From assembly GCF_013415325.1 (NCBI RefSeq), contig NZ_JACBYE010000005.1, positions 1 to 64,000 on the forward strand: a DNA stretch of 64,000 nt, written 5' to 3'. Of this stretch, positions 58,349-64,000 are shown in pieces. Every line of letters starts with the position of its first letter. The stretch's first letter is position 1. A program made the position numbers and the translations under genes. The notes beneath the pieces are model-generated. The model was not told where the DNA came from, ran no database searches, and saw only the letters and a list, made by a program, of their open reading frames with translations. The DNA is from Sanguibacter inulinus (GTDB lineage: Bacteria > Actinomycetota > Actinomycetes > Actinomycetales > Cellulomonadaceae).

Positions 58349-59310
58349 CGGGCACCCCGACCGCAGGACCAGCCGGCAGCCGCGCCCCCTTCGGGGCGCG
58401 GCTCGCCGCGGCCATGGCCGAGCACGGCCCGCTCTGCGCAGGGATCGACCCGCACCCCGGTCTGCTCGACACCTGGGGACTGTCCGACGACGCGGACGGC
58501 CTGCGGACCTTCGCACTGACTGTCGTCGATGCCCTCGGCGGGCGGGTCGCCGCGCTCAAGCCGCAGTCGGCACTCTTCGAGCGGCACGGGTCGAAGGGGG
58601 TCGCGGTCCTCGAAGAGGTGATCGCCGCGGCTCGCGAGGCCGGGACACTGACCATCGTCGATGCCAAGCGCGGTGACATCGGCTCGACGATGGCCGGGTA
58701 CGCCCAGGCGTACCTCGCCGACGGGTCGCCCCTCGCGGGTGACGCCCTCACGGTCTCACCCTTCCTCGGACCGGGGTCGCTCACGCCTGCCGTCGAGCTC
58801 GCCCTCGCGACAGGCCGCGGGCTGTTCGTCCTGTGCCTCACCTCGAACCCCGAAGGTCACGAGGTGCAGCACGCGCGTTCCGCAGGTGGGGAGAGCGTGG
58901 CCGCGCAGGTGGCGCGGTTCGCCGCCGAGCTCAACGCTGCTGAGCTCGGCGCCGTCGAGCTCGGCGCTGTCGACCTCGAGGCGCCCGGCTCAGAGGCGTC
59001 AGAGAGCGCAGCCGACTGGGGGAGCGGTGGCTTCGGGTCGATCGGCCTGGTCGTCGGTGCGACGATCGGCGACGCTGCCCGCACCGCTGGGGTCGACCTG
59101 GCGGCCGTGCGCGGCCCCCTGCTGGCACCCGGTGTCGGTGCCCAGGGCGCCGGTGCCGAGGAGCTCGCCGCGGTGTTCGGCGATGCGAGGTCGCAGGTCC
59201 TCGCCTCGTCCTCCCGCGGGGTCCTCGCCGCCGGACCTGATGTCGCAGCCCTGCGCACCGCGGCCAAGACCGCGGCCGACGAGGCTCGTGGAGCCCTCGC
59301 GACCCGCTGA
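58345..59310 (+). CDS. pyrF: Orotidine 5'-phosphate decarboxylase
   Basis: It decarboxylates OMP to UMP, the last step. The 321-residue product is of the actinobacterial type, with [19 protein letters not shown] and the catalytic [11 protein letters not shown] near 108-118. A low-complexity insert (repeated [16 protein letters not shown], about 195-227) lengthens the barrel. The GTG overlaps carB, and a strong terminator follows. Confidence 0.94.
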   Translation: MTGTPTAGPAGSRAPFGARLAAAMAEHGPLCAGIDPHPGLLDTWGLSDDADGLRTFALTVVDALGGRVAALKPQSALFERHGSKGVAVLEEVIAAAREAGTLTIVDAKRGDIGSTMAGYAQAYLADGSPLAGDALTVSPFLGPGSLTPAVELALATGRGLFVLCLTSNPEGHEVQHARSAGGESVAAQVARFAAELNAAELGAVELGAVDLEAPGSEASESAADWGSGGFGSIGLVVGATIGDAARTAGVDLAAVRGPLLAPGVGAQGAGAEELAAVFGDARSQVLASSSRGVLAAGPDVAALRTAAKTAADEARGALATR

Positions 59311-59333
59311 GCAGGACCGCACCCAGCACAGAC

Positions 59334-59373
59334 GACGACGCCGGGACCTCACGCACGAGGCCCCGGCGTCGTC
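59334..59373 (+). terminator. pyr operon terminator
   Basis: Twelve bases (59334-59345) pair with 59362-59373 and four more pairs close a six-base loop after one mismatch. A short T-containing stretch (ACGTTTC) follows. Confidence 0.85.
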
Positions 59374-59476
59374 ACGTTTCGGCTCAATCGCGACCTACCG
59401 GCACCCCGAGTGTGGCCCAGGCCACGTTCCCGTTGCCGACCAGCCCAAACGTGGCTAGTTTCGCAAGTACGTTTCC
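59373..59476 (+). promoter_or_regulatory. mihF promoter with repeated ACGTTT elements
   Basis: TTGCCG at 59433-59438, 17 bases, then TAGTTT at 59456-59461 is the most canonical promoter pair in the window. CACGTTTC (59373), CACGTTCC (59423), AAACGTG (59447, inverted) and TACGTTTCC (59468) place four copies of one element in about 100 bases. CCACGTT and AACGTGG form an inverted repeat inside the promoter region. This looks like regulator binding. Confidence 0.6.
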
Positions 59477-59500
59477 GCTCGTCCGAAGAAGGTGACCGGA

Positions 59501-59812
59501 GTGCCATTACCTGAACTGACCCCAGAGCAGCGCGCTGCTGCGCTCGACAAGGCGGCCGCCGCCCGGCGGGCGCGTGCTGAGGTGAAGAACCGTCTGAAGT
59601 ACTCTTCAGGGGTCCTCTCCGAAGTCATCGAGCAAGGACGCACCGATGACGTCATCGGGAAGTTGAAAGTCGTGTCGCTGCTCGAGTCCCTGCCGGGAGT
59701 CGGCAAGGTCAAGGCCCGCGCCATCATGTCGGAGGTCGGCATCGCCGAGTCCCGACGTGTCCGTGGGCTCGGACCGCACCAGGCAGCGGCGCTCGTCGAA
59801 AGGTTCGGCTGA
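59501..59812 (+). CDS. mihF: Actinobacterial integration host factor mIHF
   Basis: This small nucleoid protein (103 residues) binds and bends DNA in actinobacteria. The product begins [20 protein letters not shown], shows the basic helix [12 protein letters not shown], and ends with the helix-hairpin-helix [18 protein letters not shown] and SRRVRGLG. An upstream GTG (59492) would add three residues. The GTG used has AAGAAGG at eight bases and matches the family start. It is coupled to gmk. Confidence 0.93.
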   Translation: MPLPELTPEQRAAALDKAAAARRARAEVKNRLKYSSGVLSEVIEQGRTDDVIGKLKVVSLLESLPGVGKVKARAIMSEVGIAESRRVRGLGPHQAAALVERFG

Positions 59813-60414
59813 TCATTCCTGCAACGCCCCCCGCACCCACGTCGTCGCGCCTGACGGTCCTCGCCGGACCCACGGCTGTCGGCAAGGGCACGGTCTCTGC
59901 TGACATCCGCGCGCGCTACCCCGACATCTGGCTGTCCGTCTCCGCGACGACACGCCAGCCCCGCCCCGGCGAGGTCGACGGCGTCCACTACCTCTTCGTC
60001 GGACCTGACAAGTTCGCCGACATGGTGGCCCACGGCGACCTCCTCGAGTGGGCCGTGGTGCACGGTCGCAACAGCTACGGGACCCCGCGGGGGCCTGTGC
60101 AGGACAAGCTCGACGCGGGCGTGGCGACCCTCCTGGAGATCGACCTCCAGGGGGCTCGTCAGGTCCGTGCCTCCATGCCCGAGGCCCGCTTCGTGTTCCT
60201 CGCCCCGCCCAGCTGGGAAGAGCTCGAGCGTCGCCTGGTCGGGCGTGGCACCGAGGGGCCCGAAGAGCGGGAGCGCCGCCTCGCGACGGCCAAGGTCGAG
60301 ATGGCCGCAGCCTCCGAGTTCGACCACGTGATCGTCAACGACGACGTCCAGCGCGCGGCCGACGAGCTCGTCTCGGTCATGGGGCTCACCCCGCACCCCG
60401 TCGTCGGGCGCTGA
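59809..60414 (+). CDS. gmk: Guanylate kinase with a non-canonical start codon
   Basis: It phosphorylates GMP to GDP. The reading frame carries the P-loop [12 protein letters not shown], the GMP-binding [16 protein letters not shown] and [10 protein letters not shown], and is complete from there to the stop. But it contains no ATG, GTG or TTG between an upstream stop at 59647 and 60022, which lies deep inside the protein. The likely start is CTG at 59809, overlapping the mihF stop as CTGA with GAAAGG five bases upstream. ATC at 59812 and ATT at 59815 are alternatives. With CTG the product is 201 residues, as in relatives. Confidence 0.88.
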   Translation: MIIPATPPAPTSSRLTVLAGPTAVGKGTVSADIRARYPDIWLSVSATTRQPRPGEVDGVHYLFVGPDKFADMVAHGDLLEWAVVHGRNSYGTPRGPVQDKLDAGVATLLEIDLQGARQVRASMPEARFVFLAPPSWEELERRLVGRGTEGPEERERRLATAKVEMAAASEFDHVIVNDDVQRAADELVSVMGLTPHPVVGR

Positions 60415-60490
60415 GCCTCGTCCCGCCGCGGGGTCGCACGTCACACGACGGTGCGGCCACGCGGCAGGCCTCGGCGCGCCCGCGACCGAG

Positions 60491-60496
60491 TAGACT
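60491..60496 (+). promoter_or_regulatory. Probable -10 box of rpoZ
   Basis: TAGACT lies 40 bases before the rpoZ GTG, and the leader includes a CGGAG ribosome site. No -35 box is evident. Confidence 0.45.
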
Positions 60497-60535
60497 GGTC
60501 CATTGATCCATCCTCACCACCCTCGGAGTTGACCC

Positions 60536-60823
60536 GTGTCTGGAACCGTTGCCGCCCCTGTGGGCATCACCGACCCGCCCATCGACGACCTGCTCGACCG
60601 CGCTGACTCCAAGTACGCCCTGGTGATCTACTCGGCCAAGCGCGCCCGTCAGATCAACGCGTACTACTCGCAGCTGCACGAGGGGCTCCTCGAGTTCGTC
60701 GGCCCGCTCGTCGAGACCCGCAACCAGGAGAAGCCGCTCTCCATCGCCATGCGCGAGATCAACGCCGGCCTCCTCACGATCAACCCGATCGAGCAGCCGG
60801 CCGCCGACGCGGACGCGTCCTGA
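60536..60823 (+). CDS. rpoZ: RNA polymerase omega subunit
   Basis: Omega assists assembly of beta' in RNA polymerase and forms part of a ppGpp site in some bacteria. The 95-residue product has [20 protein letters not shown] and [12 protein letters not shown], then [15 protein letters not shown], all typical of the family. It sits between gmk and coaBC, the usual neighbourhood. Confidence 0.96.
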   Translation: MSGTVAAPVGITDPPIDDLLDRADSKYALVIYSAKRARQINAYYSQLHEGLLEFVGPLVETRNQEKPLSIAMREINAGLLTINPIEQPAADADAS

Positions 60824-60868
60824 CCGACCGCTAGACACTCGCGAAGAGCTGAGAGGGTGCCCGAGCGC

Positions 60869-62173
60869 ATGCGTATCGTCCTCGGCGTGAGCGGCGGGGT
60901 CGCGGCCTACAAGGCCGTCCTGCTGCTCCGCACCTTCACGGAGGCTGGGCACGACGTCACCGTCGTGCCGACAGCCGCGGCTCTCCGCTTCGTGGGGGCT
61001 CCCACCTGGGAGGCACTCTCAGGCCGCGCTGTCTCGACCGAGGTCTTCGCGGACGTCCCGCACGTCCCGCACGTCTCGCTCGGGCAGCAGGCCGACCTCG
61101 TCGTCGTCGCACCTGCGACCGCGGACCTGCTCTCCAGGATGGCGACAGGCCGGTCTGACGACCTCCTCACCGCCACCCTCCTCACGGCACGCTGCCCGGT
61201 GCTCGTCGCCCCGGCGATGCACACCGAGATGTGGCTGCACCCGGCGACCGTCGCCAACGTCGCCACGCTGCGCGAGCGTGGCGTTCACGTGCTGGAGCCT
61301 GCGTCGGGGCGTCTGACCGGTGCCGACACCGGACCGGGCCGCCTTCCCGAACCTCAGGTGATCGCCGAGGCCGCACTAGCTCTCGTCGAGACGCCGACCA
61401 GCAGCACGTCGTCGCGCCTGGAGGCCGCCGAGAGCGGCGCCGCTGACGGCCAGCCGACGCCCGCCACAGCGGGGGAGAGCGGCGACCTCGCGGGCACCCG
61501 GGTCGTCGTGACCGCAGGCGGCACGCGCGAGCCCATCGACCCCGTGAGGTTCCTCGGGAACCGCAGCACCGGGATGCAGGGCTACGCCGTCGCCGAAGAA
61601 GCCCGCGACCGCGGGGCCGAGGTCGTCCTCGTCGCCGCCAACGTGATCCTCCCCGACCCTGAGGGTGTGAGCGTCGTCCACGTCGAGACCACGGCCCAGC
61701 TCGCCGAGGCCGTGGACGAGCACAGGCTCGCGGCAGACGTGATCGTCATGAGCGCGGCTGTCGCCGACTTCCGTCCGGCGAGCGTCGGTGACCACAAGAC
61801 CAAGAAGACGTCCGACGGCGTGGTCGCTCCTATCCAGCTGGTCGTCAACCCCGACATCCTCGCGGGGCTGGTCGAGAGGCGTGCGCCGCACCAGACGATC
61901 GTCGGGTTCGCCGCCGAGACGGGCGACGCCGACGGGGACGTGCTCTTCCACGGGCGCGCCAAGGCGCGTCGCAAGAAGGCAGACCTGCTCGTGCTCAACG
62001 AGGTCGGTCACGACCTCGGCTTCGGTGCCCCGACGAACGCGGTGACGATCCTCACGGCCGACGGCGAGGCCCTCGGGTCCGCCGAGGGCAGCAAGCGCGA
62101 GGTCGCGGCTGCGGTCCTCGACCAGGTCGTCGCGGTGCGCGGAGCCGCAGGCACTTCTGTCTCACACGACTGA
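60869..62173 (+). CDS. coaBC: Bifunctional CoaBC (Dfp)
   Basis: It joins cysteine to 4'-phosphopantothenate and decarboxylates the product in CoA synthesis. The start chosen gives [16 protein letters not shown], the standard opening, with GAGAGGG 11 bases upstream. A GTG at 60857 would add four residues. The 434-residue protein has the flavin CoaC domain ([18 protein letters not shown]). A Ser/Ala-rich linker near 175-205 leads to the CoaB domain with [20 protein letters not shown] and [17 protein letters not shown] -10 box lies at 60832-60837. Confidence 0.94.
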   Translation: MRIVLGVSGGVAAYKAVLLLRTFTEAGHDVTVVPTAAALRFVGAPTWEALSGRAVSTEVFADVPHVPHVSLGQQADLVVVAPATADLLSRMATGRSDDLLTATLLTARCPVLVAPAMHTEMWLHPATVANVATLRERGVHVLEPASGRLTGADTGPGRLPEPQVIAEAALALVETPTSSTSSRLEAAESGAADGQPTPATAGESGDLAGTRVVVTAGGTREPIDPVRFLGNRSTGMQGYAVAEEARDRGAEVVLVAANVILPDPEGVSVVHVETTAQLAEAVDEHRLAADVIVMSAAVADFRPASVGDHKTKKTSDGVVAPIQLVVNPDILAGLVERRAPHQTIVGFAAETGDADGDVLFHGRAKARRKKADLLVLNEVGHDLGFGAPTNAVTILTADGEALGSAEGSKREVAAAVLDQVVAVRGAAGTSVSHD

Positions 62174-62203
62174 CCTGCTGCACGAGCCCGACCACCTTCC
62201 CCG

Positions 62204-62209
62204 TATCCT
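62204..62209 (+). promoter_or_regulatory. -10 box of a probable leaderless metK transcript
   Basis: TATCCT ends seven bases before the metK ATG, and there is no ribosome site. This leaves no room for a SAM riboswitch in a transcript from this promoter. Confidence 0.6.
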
Positions 62210-62216
62210 GTCCGGC

Positions 62217-63410
62217 ATGACTGAGTCTCTGCGCCTGTTCACGTCCGAGTCCGTGACCGAAGGACACCCGGACAAGGTGTGCGACCAGATCTCCGACTCC
62301 ATCCTGGACGCCCTCCTCGAGCAGGACCCGTCCTCCCGTGTCGCGGTCGAGACTCTCGTGACCACGGGCCTCGTGCACGTGGCCGGCGAGGTGACCACCG
62401 AGGCCTACGTCGAGATCCCGCAGATCGTCCGTCAGGTCGTCAAGCAGATCGGCTACACCTCGTCCTCGATCGGCTTCGACGGGGACTCCTGCGGGGTCTC
62501 GGTTTCGATCGGCCAGCAGTCGCCGGACATCGCGCAGGGTGTCGACAAGGCTCTTGAGATGCGCGTCGACAGCGGTGAGGTCGACCCCCTCGACGCCCAG
62601 GGCGCCGGGGACCAGGGCCTCATGTTCGGCTATGCGACCGACGAGACCGCCACGCTGCTCCCGCTGCCGATCTTCGCCGCCCACCGTCTCGCCGAGCGCC
62701 TCGCGCAGGTGCGCAAGGACGGCACGCTCGCCGGTCTGCGTCCTGACGGCAAGACCCAGGTGACCGTCGCCTACGACGGTCAGCAGGCCGTCGCGATCGA
62801 CACCGTCGTCCTGTCGACCCAGCACGACCCCGACGTCCGCCAGGACGAGCTGCGCGCAGCCGTCGCTGAGCTCGTCGTCGCCCCGGTCCTGGCCGAGCTC
62901 GACCTCTCCTCCGCCGACCACCGGCTCATCGTCAATCCCACCGGGACCTTCGTCGTCGGCGGGCCCAAGGGTGACGCCGGTCTGACCGGACGCAAGATCA
63001 TCGTCGACACCTACGGCGGCATGGCCCGCCACGGCGGCGGCGCCTTCTCCGGCAAGGACCCGTCGAAGGTCGACCGCTCCGCCGCCTACGCCACGCGCTG
63101 GGTCGCGAAGAACGTCGTGGCCGCAGGGCTCGCCCGCCGCTGCGAGGTCCAGGTGGCCTACGCGATCGGCAAGGCGCACCCCGTGGGCCTCTACGTGGAG
63201 ACCTTCGGCACCGAGACCGTCCCGAGCGCACGGTTGGAGGCGGCGATCAAGGAGGTCTTCGACCTGCGTCCAGGCGCGATCGTCCGTGACCTCGACCTCT
63301 TGCGCCCGATCTACGCGCAGACCGCGGCCTACGGTCACTTCGGCCGTGAGCTGCCCGACTTCACCTGGGAGCGGACCGACAGGGTCGCCGACCTCCAGTC
63401 CGCCGTCTGA
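62217..63410 (+). CDS. metK: S-adenosylmethionine synthetase
   Basis: It makes SAM from methionine and ATP. The 397-residue protein has [20 protein letters not shown] near 11-30, the signature [16 protein letters not shown], and the ATP-binding [19 protein letters not shown]. Length and motifs are standard. It lies between coaBC and priA, as in other actinobacteria. Confidence 0.97.
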   Translation: MTESLRLFTSESVTEGHPDKVCDQISDSILDALLEQDPSSRVAVETLVTTGLVHVAGEVTTEAYVEIPQIVRQVVKQIGYTSSSIGFDGDSCGVSVSIGQQSPDIAQGVDKALEMRVDSGEVDPLDAQGAGDQGLMFGYATDETATLLPLPIFAAHRLAERLAQVRKDGTLAGLRPDGKTQVTVAYDGQQAVAIDTVVLSTQHDPDVRQDELRAAVAELVVAPVLAELDLSSADHRLIVNPTGTFVVGGPKGDAGLTGRKIIVDTYGGMARHGGGAFSGKDPSKVDRSAAYATRWVAKNVVAAGLARRCEVQVAYAIGKAHPVGLYVETFGTETVPSARLEAAIKEVFDLRPGAIVRDLDLLRPIYAQTAAYGHFGRELPDFTWERTDRVADLQSAV

Positions 63411-63510
63411 CGCTCGTCTCCTGAGGCGCAGCAGGACGCGTGCTCGTCCACAGCGCGGTCTCGGCGGTCTCCGTGCACAGGACCCGCGCGCTGGACGAGG
63501 CTGTCGGTCC

Positions 63511-63534
63511 GGTCTCCTAGGGTAGGAGGAGACC
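63511..63534 (+). promoter_or_regulatory. priA promoter region with a small hairpin
   Basis: GGTCTCCT pairs with AGGAGACC around an eight-base loop that holds a TAGGGT -10-like box (63518-63523). It may be a regulatory palindrome at the priA promoter, or it may help end metK transcription. Confidence 0.4.
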
Positions 63535-63595
63535 TGGTGCCCGAGGCTGTCGTCACGACGTGCCCGGGGAGCCGTAGACGAGACGAAGGAGACGG

Positions 63596-64000
63596 GTGAC
63601 CGCCCAGCCCGAGAGCGAGCAGCAGATGCTGCCAGGCCTCTCTGCGCCCAGGCCGGTCCCGTCGAGGTCGGAGACAGGTCTCGCGCTCGCCACCGACCTG
63701 CCGATCGCGCGGTTGTGCGTCGACGTCGCACCTGCACACCTGGACAGGCTCTTCGACTACACGGTCCCGGCGGCGCTGTCAGACGACGCCCAGCCCGGGG
63801 TCCGGGTCAAGGTGCGCTTCGGCGCTCAAGACGTCGACGGCTACGTCATGGAGCGCGCCGCGAGCACCACGCACACGGGCAACCTGGTCGCGATCCGCAA
63901 GGTCGTCTCACCGCAGCCTGTGCTCACCCCTGAGGTCGCCGACCTCGCGCGCCGGGTCGCGGACTACTACGCGGGCTCGCTGAGCGACGTCCTGCGGCTG
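63596..64000 (+). CDS. priA: Primosomal protein N' PriA, 5' part
   Basis: The first 135 codons run in frame to the window end. After an extension of about 35 residues comes the start of the PriA 3'-DNA-binding domain: IARLCVDVAPAHLDRLFDYTV, then VRVKVRFGAQDVDGYV and EVADLARRVADYYAGSLSDV. This matches the actinobacterial PriA type, often annotated as lacking helicase activity. The GTG is preceded by GAAGGAG at four bases. The helicase part lies beyond the window. Confidence 0.88.
   Translation, partial: MTAQPESEQQMLPGLSAPRPVPSRSETGLALATDLPIARLCVDVAPAHLDRLFDYTVPAALSDDAQPGVRVKVRFGAQDVDGYVMERAASTTHTGNLVAIRKVVSPQPVLTPEVADLARRVADYYAGSLSDVLRL

Noticed and set aside
54950-58516. A minus-strand open frame of about 1188 codons opposite carB
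   Set aside because: Its product is Arg/Asp/Gly/Val-biased with no recognisable motif, while the plus strand encodes a full CarB. Long antisense frames are expected in high-GC genes.
59813-60021. A frameshift in gmk as the reason for the missing start
   Set aside because: The whole conserved protein, including the P-loop, lies in one uninterrupted frame. Only the initiation codon is unusual.
62174-62216. A SAM riboswitch upstream of metK
   Set aside because: The gap to coaBC is 43 bases and the -10 box lies seven bases before the ATG, so there is no leader to fold.

Overview
The window is high-GC DNA from an actinobacterium. Gene order and protein types (secD-secF-apt-rel, hisS-aspS, rarA-rpsD-alaS-ruvX-mltG-aroE, aroC-aroK-aroB-efp-nusB-pyrR-pyrB-pyrC-carA-carB-pyrF, mihF-gmk-rpoZ-coaBC-metK-priA) point to the order Micrococcales, near Cellulomonas, Oerskovia or Sanguibacter. 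The genus is inferred from gene order and was not tested. I recognise 55 protein genes and see no tRNA, rRNA, CRISPR array, insertion sequence or prophage. No gap between genes exceeds 300 bases.

Layout. 1-6322: protein export (secD, secF), adenine salvage (apt) and the stringent-response enzyme (rel). 6457-8894, minus strand: an AbiEi-like orphan and a DUF349 protein. 9178-13216: hisS, aspS and an acetyltransferase. 13300-15558, minus strand: an MmpL-type transporter. 15648-18920: rarA, a stand-alone rpsD and two small membrane proteins. 19167-26023: alaS, ruvX, two tandem mltG paralogues and aroE. 26168-39662: a complete type IVa pilus locus (pilB, pilT, pilC, two pilins, three minor-pilin-like genes, pilD, pilM, pilN, pilO). 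39767-46579: aroC, aroK, aroB, aroQ, a SatD-type regulator with a membrane partner, efp and nusB. 46751-49931: an acyl-CoA ligase and a DHA2 efflux pump. 50148-59310: the pyr operon, with a PyrR RNA site in its leader. 59501-64000: mihF, gmk, rpoZ, coaBC, metK and the start of priA.

How it fits together. aroE, aroC, aroK, aroB and aroQ supply five shikimate-pathway steps, and the pyr operon covers de novo UMP synthesis except dihydroorotate dehydrogenase and orotate phosphoribosyltransferase. The pilus block sits inside the aro cluster and carries its own regulation. Four promoters in or before it (upstream of pilB, pilT, the second pilin and pilM) share GCTYAAG, exactly 15 bases, then a GCCGATAC-like box. 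This is the pattern of the FliA/WhiG (sigma-28) family, so pilus production is probably tied to a motility or developmental sigma factor. Other notable points are a gmk frame with no ATG, GTG or TTG start, palindromic operators before the acyl-CoA ligase and SatD genes, repeats around the mihF promoter, and several apparently leaderless genes.
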